Source: an uncultured Dorea sp.
GTDB taxonomy: Bacteria; Bacillota; Clostridia; Lachnospirales; Lachnospiraceae
NCBI GenBank assembly: GCA_947652615.1
Contig: CANTDX010000034.1
Coordinates: forward strand, 1 to 37,912
Reading direction: 5' to 3'
Length of the DNA stretch: 37,912 bases
The notes under the pieces were generated by a model. The model saw nothing but the letters and a program-made list of their open reading frames with translations. It did no database searches and was not told the origin of the DNA. Of this stretch, positions 26,177 through 34,540 are shown one piece after another (within the stretch, counting starts at the first letter, position 1; the number at the start of each line of letters is the position of its first letter). The translations under genes and the position numbers were made by a program.

Positions 26177-26259
26177 TTTTGTTATGTCGGACATTTCCCA
26201 AAAAATAATTGAAAGAAACACCAAAATTCAGCTTTTCTGTGTATAGCTTTTTATTTTTC

Positions 26260-26281
26260 CGCCGTCAAAATTCTGGTCAAA
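26260..26281 (+). repeat. 22-nt direct repeat, unit 2
   Basis: Begins CGCCGTCAAAATTCTGGTC. Both units contain CCGTCAAAA, the complement of TTTTGACGG at 26349-26357 next to the helicase ribosome binding site. Confidence 0.85.
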
Positions 26282-26319
26282 GCAACTGGAAGATATGGAA
26301 AACAGGGAAGAATCGGCGC

Positions 26320-26350
26320 AATGTAATGAAGTATCATGCTTCATTACATT
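26320..26350. repeat. twin hairpin, copy 2
   Basis: AATGTAATGAAG (26320-26331) and CTTCATTACATT (26339-26350) with loop TATCATG. Compared with the reverse complement of copy 1 the core differs at a single base. It ends 22 nt before the helicase AAAGGAG. Confidence 0.85.
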
Positions 26351-26388
26351 TTGACGGTAATCATTGGACAGGAAAGGAGCCGCGGGGT

Positions 26389-28716
26389 ATGAAAATCGAA
26401 TTATTTGAACATAATCAGACAGCCTACCGGGCGGCTCTTTCTATGCTGAAAACCGCAGGGAAAGCGGCGGTCATCCATCCGACCGGAACAGGGAAGTCCT
26501 TCATAGGGTTCAAGCTGTGTGAAGATTTCCCGGAAAAGAGAGTTGTCTGGCTGTCGCCGTCAGAGTATATCTTCAAGACACAAATGGAGAATCTGAGAAA
26601 GAACGGCGCGAAGGAGCCTGATAATATCAGATTCTATACCTATGCGAAGCTTGCGGGGATGCCAAGGGAAGTGCTTCGGATGATCTGCCCGGATTATATC
26701 ATATTGGATGAATTCCACCGCTGCGGCGCGAGAACCTGGGGACAGGGAGTAGGGAATCTTCTTGCCATGTATCCGGATGCACCGGCGCTGGGGCTGTCGG
26801 CAACCGCGATCCGTTATCTGGATAATCAGCGGGATATGTCCGATGAGCTGTTTGACGGGAACGTTGCTTCGGAGATGACCTTGGGGGAGGCGATCGTGCG
26901 GGGCATCTTAAATCCGCCGAAGTATGTACTATCGGCATTCTCCTATCAGAAGGAGCTTAGACGGTATGAGGAGCGGGTGCAGAGGGCGGGGAGTAAGGCT
27001 GTCCGCTGTGAGAGTGAGAAATTACTGGAAGAGCTGCGCCGTGCGCTTCGGCAGGCGGATGGGTTGGAAGAGATCTTCTGTAAGCATATGAGGAATCCTG
27101 CGGGGAAATATATCGTCTTTTGCGCCGGTTATGAGCACATGACGGAAATGGTCGGGAAGGCGCAGGAGTGGTTCGCGCAGGTGGATGCGTCGCCGCATAT
27201 TTACTCTGTCTATTCTGAGGATCCGTCGGCGGATCGGGCATTCGCGGAGTTCAAGGCGGATGAGAGCGGTCATTTGAAATTATTGTATTGTATCGACATG
27301 CTGAACGAGGGCGTACATGTGGAGGATGTGGACGGAGTGGTCCTGCTTCGGCCTACCGTGTCGCCGATCATCTACAAGCAGCAGATCGGGCGGGCGCTGT
27401 CGGCGAGCAGGAAGAAGAATGCGGTCATTTTCGATATTGTGATGAATATAGAGAATCTCTACAGTATCGGCACGATCGAAGAGGAGATGCAGATTGCCGT
27501 GTCTTATTATCATTTTCTGGGGCGGGATGAGGAGATTGTAAATGACCGGTTTCGCGTGGAAGATGAGGTAAGGAATTGTATCACGCTTTTTCAGAGGTTA
27601 GATGAGACGCTGACGGCAAGCTGGGATCTGATGTATGATTGTGCGAAGCGGTATTATGAGCGGCACGGCAATCTGGAGGTCCCGGTGAAATATCAGACGG
27701 AAGAGGGCTATGGTCTTGGCCGGTGGCTTCTGACGCAACGGAGGGTCTATGCCGGTGAGAAATACGGCGTGCTTGGCGCGGACCGTGTTCGCAGACTGAA
27801 CCAGATCGGTATGGTCTGGGAAAACAGCCGGGATCTTGCATGGGAAAGGTATTTCCGTGAAGCGGAGAAATATTATGTCGAGCATGGGGACCTGAATACG
27901 AATGTCCATACGGTGACGGATTCCGGGATACGTCTTGGCGCGTGGATCACTAAGCTTCGAACCTATCGCAAAAGCGGGATTCAGAAAGCATATCTGTCAG
28001 AAGAGAGGATTCGTCTGCTTGACGGGATCGGGATGATCTGGGATGTGCCGGACTATCTGTGGGAGGAGAATTTCGCGGAATGTATGGAATATTATCGGGA
28101 GCATGGGAATCTTGACATCCCCAATGCCTATTGTTCGCCGAAGGGACTTAAGATCGGCGGGTGGATCAGGCGGCAGAGACTTCTGAGGAATGGAAAGACC
28201 AACGGGGCGAAGCTTAGTCAGGAACAGATCACAAAGCTTGATTCTATTGGAATGGTCTGGAAAACGAAGCCGGAGCAGAAGTGGGATAAGGGTTATGCGG
28301 AGGCGAAGCTCTACTATGAGGCAAACGGGAATCTGAATGTTTCGGCGTCTTATGTCACTCCAACTGGGTATAAGCTTGGAGGATGGATCGCAGATCAAAG
28401 AGAGAAGGGCAAAGAGAAGCATTTGCCAAAGCGGCGGGAGATGCTTGACGCAATCGGAATGGTCTGGGTGAAGCCGGATCCCTGGGAGGTTCGTTATCAG
28501 CTTGCGAAAGCCTATTATGAGGAGCATGGGAATCTGAAGATTCCGCTTAAGTACCGAGCGGATGGGGTGTGGCTGGCAAAATGGGTCAATGAGCAGAAAC
28601 ACATATACGCAGGAAACCGGGGCGGGAAGACGCTGCGGGAGGATCAGGTGCGGAGGTTGAATGAGATTGGGATGGACTGGGGGAGTCAAAGGGGAGCTCA
28701 GAAAAGTATTGCATAA
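26389..28716 (+). CDS. superfamily 2 DNA/RNA helicase with five helicase-associated (HA) domains
   Basis: A 775-residue protein. The N-terminal SF2 helicase core shows Walker A HPTGTGKS (GTGKS at 33-37), motif II DEFH (107-110), motif III LSATAIRYL, and motif VI QQIGRALSASRK. The C-terminal half has five HA repeats beginning at Trp residues near 412, 485, 558, 632 and 699. Each has the form W..(Y/F)..A..YY..(H/N)GN/DL, then W, and ends near IGM.W. HA domains are thought to bind nucleic acid; the family has no settled physiological role and occurs in accessory DNA. ATG 26389 has AAAGGAG at 26373-26379. An extension to 26209 would run through hairpins and repeats and is rejected. It lies next to HicAB, with mobile or defence-island character inferred. 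Confidence 0.9.
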   Translation: MKIELFEHNQTAYRAALSMLKTAGKAAVIHPTGTGKSFIGFKLCEDFPEKRVVWLSPSEYIFKTQMENLRKNGAKEPDNIRFYTYAKLAGMPREVLRMICPDYIILDEFHRCGARTWGQGVGNLLAMYPDAPALGLSATAIRYLDNQRDMSDELFDGNVASEMTLGEAIVRGILNPPKYVLSAFSYQKELRRYEERVQRAGSKAVRCESEKLLEELRRALRQADGLEEIFCKHMRNPAGKYIVFCAGYEHMTEMVGKAQEWFAQVDASPHIYSVYSEDPSADRAFAEFKADESGHLKLLYCIDMLNEGVHVEDVDGVVLLRPTVSPIIYKQQIGRALSASRKKNAVIFDIVMNIENLYSIGTIEEEMQIAVSYYHFLGRDEEIVNDRFRVEDEVRNCITLFQRLDETLTASWDLMYDCAKRYYERHGNLEVPVKYQTEEGYGLGRWLLTQRRVYAGEKYGVLGADRVRRLNQIGMVWENSRDLAWERYFREAEKYYVEHGDLNTNVHTVTDSGIRLGAWITKLRTYRKSGIQKAYLSEERIRLLDGIGMIWDVPDYLWEENFAECMEYYREHGNLDIPNAYCSPKGLKIGGWIRRQRLLRNGKTNGAKLSQEQITKLDSIGMVWKTKPEQKWDKGYAEAKLYYEANGNLNVSASYVTPTGYKLGGWIADQREKGKEKHLPKRREMLDAIGMVWVKPDPWEVRYQLAKAYYEEHGNLKIPLKYRADGVWLAKWVNEQKHIYAGNRGGKTLREDQVRRLNEIGMDWGSQRGAQKSIA

Positions 28717-28765
28717 GGACGAGGAGCGTTCAGCGTGGACTGGGATTGTGTTAAAGAGTGTGCAG

Positions 28766-28850
28766 CGGATTAGCAGTCTGGTATTTGTAAAAAATATGGA
28801 TGAATTACCATAATTATTTTATATATTTTTTGTTGATATAAGCGGAGGGT
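28766..28850 (+). pseudogene. decayed fragment of a bacterial sugar transferase gene
   Basis: In one frame the sequence reads RISSLVFVKNMDELP, stop, LFYIFFVDIS, then YPE. This parallels RVTKIGKFLRKYRLDELPQLIDILIGDMS..RPE in the intact sugar transferase at 30167-30847. At the DNA level 28796-28837 matches about 30529-30570 with roughly eight mismatches in 42 nt; the Gln codon CAA has become TAA, and small deletions flank it. Little else of the gene can be traced. Confidence 0.6.
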
Positions 28851-28949
28851 ATCCGGAAAACAGTAATTCACCGTGGGATAGAGAACATATAAAAGAATTT
28901 AGCACTGAAAAATGTAACAGATTAATTAAGAAAAAGGAGTGGTTCACAG

Positions 28950-30260
28950 ATGGAGGAGAGGCAGATCGCGTTCTCGCCGCCGGATATCACGGATCTGGAG
29001 ATTACGGAAGTAATCCAAACGCTGAAAAGCGGATGGATCACCACCGGTCCGAGAACGAAATTATTTGAACAGAAAATTGCCGAATACTGCGGGGTGAAGC
29101 GGGCGGCTGCTTTGAATTCTGCCACTGCATGCCTGGAAGCAGCTTTAAGATTCTTAGGTATAGGCGAAGGGGATGAAGTGATCACTTCTGTATATACATA
29201 TACGGCATCCGCTAGCCCGGTATGCCATGTGGGGGCTAAGCTGGTGCTTGTAGATGTGGCAAAAGACAGTTTCGAGATGGATTTTGATGCGTTGGAACGG
29301 GCGGTCACGGAGAAGACCAAAGCAATTATCCCGATAGATCTGGGAGGGGTGATGTGCGATTATTCCCGGATATTTGATATTGTGGAGAGGAAACGCGCGC
29401 TGTTTCATCCGAAAAATGAGATCCAGGAAGCCATCGGAAGAGTGGCCGTGGTAGCGGACAGCGCTCACGCGTTCGGTGCAAAGCGGAAGGTAAGGGGGAG
29501 CTGGAAAAACTGCGGTGTTGCTGCAGATTTTACCAGTTTCTCTTTTCACGCAGTGAAAAACCTGACTACAGCGGAGGGCGGGGCGCTCACCTGGAATCCG
29601 ATTGAAGGGATCGATGATGATTGGATCTATCAGCAGTTTATGCTGTATTCCCTGCACGGGCAGTCGAAGGATGCATTGGCGAAGACCAGGCTTGGAGCAT
29701 GGGAGTATGATATTGTATCGCCGGCTTATAAATGTAATATGACAGATATCATGGCGGCAATCGGTTTGAAGCAGTTGGAGCGGTATCCGGGAATCTTGAA
29801 TAGAAGACAGGAGATTATCAGCAGGTATGATCAGGTTTGCGATGAATTAGGTATTCTTCATATGGAACACTATGGAAATGATTTTGTAAGCTCGGGACAT
29901 CTGTATCTGGCAAGGCTTCCGGGAATGGATGAGGCCAAGAGAAATGATATGATCCTTCGAATGGCCAAGAGGGGGATTGCATGTAATGTGCATTATAAAC
30001 CCTTGGCCATGATGAGCGCTTATAAGGCGATGGGGTGGAGGATCGAGGAATTTCCGAATGCTTATGGCTATTATCGGAATGAGGTGACGCTGCCGCTGCA
30101 TACAAGGCTGACGGAAGGAGACGTGGAGTATGTGGCTGCAGGGCTGCGGGAGGTTATTAGAGAGATATGTGGCGAAATTGGAGCGAACTGCCTGAATGGA
30201 TGCAGATTCCAGAAGTCAGAGAGTACTATGAGATTCTTTCCAAACGAAAGAAAAGTCTGA
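28950..30260 (+). CDS. DegT/DnrJ/EryC1/StrS-family sugar aminotransferase
   Basis: A 436-residue PLP-dependent transaminase that aminates keto-sugar nucleotides. Family features are LKSGWITTGPRTKLFE, ALNSATACLEAALRFLGIGEGDEVIT, the VVADSAHAFGA block, and SFHAVKNLTTAEGGA with the Schiff-base Lys at 203. The GWITTGPRT start is closer to C4-aminotransferases (PglE/ArnB type) than to WbpE, so amination at C3 for diacetamido-uronate is possible but not shown. AAGGAG precedes the ATG. The last 94 nt overlap the next gene in another frame, which gives an atypical C-terminal tail of about 30 residues. Confidence 0.93.
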   Translation: MEERQIAFSPPDITDLEITEVIQTLKSGWITTGPRTKLFEQKIAEYCGVKRAAALNSATACLEAALRFLGIGEGDEVITSVYTYTASASPVCHVGAKLVLVDVAKDSFEMDFDALERAVTEKTKAIIPIDLGGVMCDYSRIFDIVERKRALFHPKNEIQEAIGRVAVVADSAHAFGAKRKVRGSWKNCGVAADFTSFSFHAVKNLTTAEGGALTWNPIEGIDDDWIYQQFMLYSLHGQSKDALAKTRLGAWEYDIVSPAYKCNMTDIMAAIGLKQLERYPGILNRRQEIISRYDQVCDELGILHMEHYGNDFVSSGHLYLARLPGMDEAKRNDMILRMAKRGIACNVHYKPLAMMSAYKAMGWRIEEFPNAYGYYRNEVTLPLHTRLTEGDVEYVAAGLREVIREICGEIGANCLNGCRFQKSESTMRFFPNERKV

Positions 30261-30847
30261 TAGTTAAACGTGTTTTTGATCTGGTCATTTCATTTATTCT
30301 GTTGATTATAGCGGCAGCGCCGATGATAGTGATCGCAGCCGCCATTGCAATCGATTCTCCTGGAGGTATCTTTTACCGGCAGGAGAGAGTAACTGCATAT
30401 GGGAAAAGATTTATGATACATAAATTCCGAACAATGGTAGTAAATGCAGATACGATAGGAACGCAAGTTACAGCAAGAAATGATAGCAGAGTTACAAAAA
30501 TAGGAAAGTTTTTACGAAAATATCGTTTGGATGAATTACCACAATTGATTGATATATTGATTGGTGATATGTCATTTGTGGGGACCAGACCGGAAGTGGT
30601 TAAATATGTGAAAGCATATACGAAGGAAATGAGGGCGACTTTATTGTTGCCGGCAGGCGTGACTTCAGAAGCCAGTATCCGTTATAAGGATGAGGCGGAT
30701 CTACTCAGTGGGGCGGAGGATGTTGACAGAATATATATAGAAAAGGTACTGCCTGGAAAGATGGAATATAACCTTGAAAGTATCAGGAGGTTTGGACTCT
30801 TCAGGGAATTAAAGACAATGATCAGAACTGTGATTGCAGTAGCTTAG
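30167..30847 (+). CDS. undecaprenyl-phosphate sugar-1-phosphate transferase (initiating glycosyl transferase)
   Basis: A 226-residue polyprenyl-phosphate hexose-1-phosphate transferase of the PglC/WcaJ C-terminal type, which starts lipid-linked repeat-unit assembly at the membrane. It has KRVFDLVISFILLII with a hydrophobic helix (about 36-62), GGIFYRQERVTAYGKRFMIHKFRTM, the catalytic LDELPQL (D122-E123) and GDMSFVGTRPEV. Small size means the catalytic domain only. ATG 30167 lies inside the aminotransferase gene, with GGAGG about 13 nt upstream. A decayed fragment of a similar gene lies at 28766-28850. Confidence 0.93.
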   Translation: MWRNWSELPEWMQIPEVREYYEILSKRKKSLIVKRVFDLVISFILLIIAAAPMIVIAAAIAIDSPGGIFYRQERVTAYGKRFMIHKFRTMVVNADTIGTQVTARNDSRVTKIGKFLRKYRLDELPQLIDILIGDMSFVGTRPEVVKYVKAYTKEMRATLLLPAGVTSEASIRYKDEADLLSGAEDVDRIYIEKVLPGKMEYNLESIRRFGLFRELKTMIRTVIAVA

Positions 30848-30860
30848 GGACTGAGACGAG

Positions 30861-32081
30861 ATGAATATATTATTGATTAATCATTATGCCGGATCGCCGG
30901 AGATGGGAATGGAGTTCCGCCCTTATTATTTTGCCAGGGAGTGGGTGAGAGCGGGGCATCATGTAGATATTGTAGCAGCAGATTACTCACATTTGCGAAT
31001 TAGGAATCCGAAGGTACAAAAAGATTTTCAGAAAGAAATTATAGATGGGATACATTATCATTGGATTCATACAAACACATATGAAGGAAATGGAATAAGA
31101 AGAGCAGTAACTATGTTTCAATTTGTATGGAAACTATGGAAAAATGCAAAAAGGATTGCCTGTATATGGCGACCGGACATTGTGATTACCTCCTCTACTT
31201 ATCCGTTAGATACTTATGCGGGGCAAAGGATCCGTAGATATTGTAAATGTAAGTTAGTTCATGAAATACATGATATGTGGCCTATTACACCCATTGAAAT
31301 AAATGGAATGTCAAAATATCATCCATTTATTCTGATGCTCCAATTGGCAGAAAATTCATTTTGTAAAAAAGCAGATTATATAGTCTCATTGCTTCCGTAT
31401 GCAAAAAAATATTTGATAGAACATGGAATGAAGGCAAAAAAATTTATTGCCATTCCAAATGGTGTAGTTTTGGATGAATGGGAAAGTAAAGAAAAACTTC
31501 CTAAAGATATAGATCGGGCACTAGATAAGTTGCGTAAGCGATATGAATTTATTCTTTGCTTTTTTGGAAGTCATACCAAATCGTATGCCCTTAGTTATTT
31601 GATTGATGCGGTCAAATATTTTGAAAAACGAGAAATTGCTTTAGTATTTGTCGGAAATGGAAATGAAAAGAAAAATTTACAAGAACGCAGCAGAGAGTAT
31701 GAAAATATTATGTTTTTTGATCCAATTCCCAAAAAGTGTATTCCTTCTTTGATGGATGCGATAGACGGAGTATATGTAGGAGCAGTTGATAATAAAATGT
31801 TTCGTTTTGGAATCTGTATGAATAAACTATTTGATTCTATGATGGGAGGAAAACCAATTTTATATGCGGTTAATGCGCCGAATAATTATATCGAAGAATA
31901 TAAATGCGGAGTATCTGTACAGCCAGAAAGTACAGGCGCTTTAGTCGATGGAATAAAAGAATTATTATCCAAGTCACCAGATGAACGTAATAGAATGGGA
32001 ATGAATGGAAAAAAAGCAGTAAAAGAAGTATTTAATTATAGAGTATTAGCAAAAAAATTTGAAGAGATTTTTATATATTGA
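30861..32081 (+). CDS. glycosyltransferase family 4 (WbuB/WcaI-like)
   Basis: A 406-residue GT-B glycosyltransferase. The N-terminal acceptor domain begins MNILLINHYAGSPEMGMEFRPYYFAREWVRAGH and includes VHEIHDMWPITP. The C-terminal donor domain has FFGSHTKSYALSYLIDAV, ALVFVGNGNEKKNL and MGGKPILYAVNAPNNYIEE. It likely adds a sugar to the lipid-linked intermediate on the cytoplasmic face. Codon use is visibly AT-richer than the genes before and after it, which suggests a separate origin within the locus. Donor and acceptor sugars cannot be told from sequence. Confidence 0.9.
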   Translation: MNILLINHYAGSPEMGMEFRPYYFAREWVRAGHHVDIVAADYSHLRIRNPKVQKDFQKEIIDGIHYHWIHTNTYEGNGIRRAVTMFQFVWKLWKNAKRIACIWRPDIVITSSTYPLDTYAGQRIRRYCKCKLVHEIHDMWPITPIEINGMSKYHPFILMLQLAENSFCKKADYIVSLLPYAKKYLIEHGMKAKKFIAIPNGVVLDEWESKEKLPKDIDRALDKLRKRYEFILCFFGSHTKSYALSYLIDAVKYFEKREIALVFVGNGNEKKNLQERSREYENIMFFDPIPKKCIPSLMDAIDGVYVGAVDNKMFRFGICMNKLFDSMMGGKPILYAVNAPNNYIEEYKCGVSVQPESTGALVDGIKELLSKSPDERNRMGMNGKKAVKEVFNYRVLAKKFEEIFIY

Positions 32082-32098
32082 AATAGTTGGAGGATAAA

Positions 32099-33412
32099 GT
32101 GAAAGGGAAATTATTAAATAAAATAAGGGATAAAGAATTGACGGTTGGCGTAGTTGGCCTTGGATATGTTGGCCTTCCATTGGCAGTTGAAAAAGCAAAG
32201 GCAGGATTTAAAACGATAGGGTTTGATGTTCAGGAAGAAAAAGTGAATCTGGTGAATGAGGGACATAACTATATTGGTGATGTGGTTGACAGCGATCTGA
32301 AAGGCTTGGTTGAGAACGGGATGTTTAGAGCCACTTCGGATTTTGGATTTATCAAGGATGTGGACTTTGTTGCAATCTGTGTGCCGACACCGCTGGACAA
32401 GCATCAGCAGCCGGATATCAGCTATGTACGGTCATCTACAGAAGCCATCTCCAAACATCTGACGAAGGAGACAATGGTGGTCTTAGAATCTACGACTTAT
32501 CCGGGAACTACAGAAGAGTTGGTAAGGCCGATTTTGGAAAAGGGTTCCGGGCTAAAATGCGGGGAAGACTTTTATCTCGGCTTTTCACCGGAGAGGGTAG
32601 ATCCGGGAAATTTGATTTATAAGACTAAGAATACGCCGAAAGTAGTCGGCGGGATTGGAAAGGATGCCACAGAAGTAATAGCAGCTATGTACCGAACTGT
32701 TTTGGACGGTGATGTTGCGGAAGTATCGTCCCCGGCTATTGCGGAGATGGAAAAGATTCTGGAGAATACATACCGGAATATTAATATTGGTCTGATCAAT
32801 GAGTTGGCGATTCTGTGTGACCGTATGGGGATCAGTATATGGGAGGTTATTGATGCGGCGAAGACGAAGCCTTATGGCTTCCAGGCTTTTTATCCGGGAC
32901 CGGGTCTTGGAGGGCATTGTATTCCGTTAGACCCTTATTATCTGTCATGGAAGGCGAGGGAATATGGATTCCATACATCCATGATCGAAAGCTCCATGAT
33001 GATAAATGATAAGATGCCGGAGTATTGTGTTGACCGTGCAGCCAGGATCTTAAATAGGTTTGAGAAGTCATTGAAGGGTTCCAAAGTTCTGGTAGTGGGA
33101 GTTGCTTATAAGCAGGATATTGATGACTATCGGGAAAGTCCTGCATTAGAGGTGATTGAAGTATTAAAAGAATCCGGAGCTGTCGTAGAGTACTATGATC
33201 CATGGGTGACAGAGTATAAATATCATGGACAAAAGACAAAGGGATTAACAGAGATCACACCGGAGCAGATAGAGAGCTATGATCTGCTGATGATAACAGC
33301 GGCGCATTCAAATGTAGATTATGAAATGCTTCAGAAGCATGCGAAGGCTGTATTTGATACAAAGAATGTGATGAAATATGTTGTGGAACGGGAGAATATT
33401 GAAGTTTTATAA
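32099..33412 (+). CDS. UDP-N-acetylglucosamine 6-dehydrogenase (WbpA-like nucleotide-sugar dehydrogenase)
   Basis: A 437-residue NAD-dependent enzyme of the UDP-glucose/GDP-mannose dehydrogenase family that oxidises C6 to a carboxylate. It shows VGLGYVGLPLAVEKAKAG (GLGYVG at 20-25), PTPLDKHQQPDISYV, STTYPGTTEE, GFSPERVDPGN, and the catalytic Cys274 in GLGGHCIPLDPYYL. The motif set fits the WbpA/WecC-like group. GTG 32099 has GGAGG 5 nt upstream; TTG 32087 overlaps that box and is rejected. Downstream WbpI-, WbpB- and WbpD-like genes support UDP-GlcNAc as substrate. Confidence 0.92.
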   Translation: MKGKLLNKIRDKELTVGVVGLGYVGLPLAVEKAKAGFKTIGFDVQEEKVNLVNEGHNYIGDVVDSDLKGLVENGMFRATSDFGFIKDVDFVAICVPTPLDKHQQPDISYVRSSTEAISKHLTKETMVVLESTTYPGTTEELVRPILEKGSGLKCGEDFYLGFSPERVDPGNLIYKTKNTPKVVGGIGKDATEVIAAMYRTVLDGDVAEVSSPAIAEMEKILENTYRNINIGLINELAILCDRMGISIWEVIDAAKTKPYGFQAFYPGPGLGGHCIPLDPYYLSWKAREYGFHTSMIESSMMINDKMPEYCVDRAARILNRFEKSLKGSKVLVVGVAYKQDIDDYRESPALEVIEVLKESGAVVEYYDPWVTEYKYHGQKTKGLTEITPEQIESYDLLMITAAHSNVDYEMLQKHAKAVFDTKNVMKYVVERENIEVL

Positions 33413-33436
33413 GTAACATAGGAAAAGGAATCCAAT

Positions 33437-34540
33437 ATGAAAATAGTAACGGTGGTGGGCGCAAGACCACAATTTATAAAAGCAGCAGCGGTATCCAGAA
33501 TAATACGCAAACAACACGAAGAAATATTGATTCATACAGGGCAGCATTATGACAATAATATGTCGGATATATTTTTTGATGAGTTGCGTATTCCTAAGCC
33601 AGATAAGAACTTGAACGTAGGCTCAGGAAGCCATGCCAAACAGACAGCAGAGATGATGATAGGCATTGAACAGGCGTTAATAGATGAAAGGCCGGACTGT
33701 CTGCTGATTTATGGAGATACCAATTCTACATTGGCCGGAGCTATTGCCGCTTCTAAAGTACATGTTCCGGTAGTCCATGTAGAGGCGGGACTGCGATCTT
33801 ATAACAAAAATATGCCGGAAGAACAGAATCGTGTGTTGGCAGACCATATCTCTGACTTGTTATTATGCCCTACAGATACAGCGGTAGAGAATCTAAAAAA
33901 TGAAGGGATTACAGAAGGCGTGTATCAGGTGGGAGATGTGATGTGTGATGCTGTTTTGTACTATTCTAAAATGATGGAATCACATGGCCGGAAGGATTAT
34001 TTTGCACAGTTTGCCGGATTATTTGGAAATATTCCTGTATTAGACAGTTGGTATATGGCAACGATCCATCGCGCAGAGAATACGGACCGGATCGAGAAGA
34101 TCCGGGAAATATTAGGTGCATTTGAGGAATTAGATGCGCCGGTGATATTTCCGGTTCATCCCCGCACAAAGGGGATGGTGGAACAATTACACCAGCAATA
34201 TGCCTATCGGAATGTCATATTTATTGAACCGGTTGGTTATTTGACCATGCTTTATCTTGTAAAACACGCAATGAAAACGATTACGGATTCTGGCGGTTTA
34301 CAGAAGGAAACCTACATATTAGATACTCCTTGTATAACGGTACGGGATCAGACAGAATGGGTAGAAACTCTGAGGGGAAATTATAATATTTTGGCGAAAC
34401 CAGATAAAGAAGATATTTTAAATAAAATATATCAGACTCAAACGGATACAAAAGCGAAGGAAGATTATTATGGAGACGGACATGCATCAGAGAATATATG
34501 TGATCTTTTGAGCTATGTAAAGAGGGGTGAAAAAGAATGA
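33437..34540 (+). CDS. non-hydrolysing UDP-sugar 2-epimerase (WbpI/WecB family)
   Basis: A 367-residue UDP-GlcNAc 2-epimerase-fold enzyme. It has VVGARPQFIKAAAVSRI, IHTGQHYD, LLIYGDTNSTLAGAIAA, VEAGLRSYNKNMPEEQNRVLAD, HRAENTD and TDSGGLQKE. The VGSGSHAKQT and DVMCDAVLYY stretches, plus adjacent WbpB and WbpD homologues, favour a role as UDP-GlcNAc3NAcA 2-epimerase (WbpI) over plain WecB, but sequence does not settle it. AAAGGAA precedes the ATG. Its stop overlaps the next start by 4 nt (ATGA). Confidence 0.9.
   Translation: MKIVTVVGARPQFIKAAAVSRIIRKQHEEILIHTGQHYDNNMSDIFFDELRIPKPDKNLNVGSGSHAKQTAEMMIGIEQALIDERPDCLLIYGDTNSTLAGAIAASKVHVPVVHVEAGLRSYNKNMPEEQNRVLADHISDLLLCPTDTAVENLKNEGITEGVYQVGDVMCDAVLYYSKMMESHGRKDYFAQFAGLFGNIPVLDSWYMATIHRAENTDRIEKIREILGAFEELDAPVIFPVHPRTKGMVEQLHQQYAYRNVIFIEPVGYLTMLYLVKHAMKTITDSGGLQKETYILDTPCITVRDQTEWVETLRGNYNILAKPDKEDILNKIYQTQTDTKAKEDYYGDGHASENICDLLSYVKRGEKE

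Larger units (their letters stand above)
25979..26319. other. AT-rich non-coding region upstream of the helicase, with hairpins and repeats
   Basis: No credible gene was found here; two short overlapping frames across it lack ribosome binding sites and arise from repeated sequence. The region contains a nested hairpin set bounded by CGCTGG and CCAGCG (26064-26129, with TGGCA-TTTC-TGCCA inside). It also holds a 22-nt direct repeat (26155-26176 and 26260-26281) and the inverted repeat CAAAATT/AATTTTG (26161-26181). No confident promoter was identified for the helicase. Confidence 0.6.

Noticed and set aside
25957..26208. 83-codon frame upstream of the helicase
   Set aside because: No ribosome binding site, starts inside hairpin copy 1, and its C-terminal half is just the translated 22-nt repeat region.
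25896..26350. CRISPR-like or retron-like array in the intergenic repeats
   Set aside because: Only two copies of each repeat, irregular spacing, no reverse transcriptase or cas gene nearby.
26155..26357. Insertion-sequence terminal repeats (CCGTCAAAA and TTTTGACGG)
   Set aside because: No transposase and no target duplication seen; an RNA pairing role fits the location as well. Kept as a structural finding only.
26209..26388. 60-codon N-terminal extension of the helicase
   Set aside because: It would translate hairpin copy 2 and the direct repeat, whereas ATG 26389 has AAAGGAG at a good distance and gives a normal helicase start.
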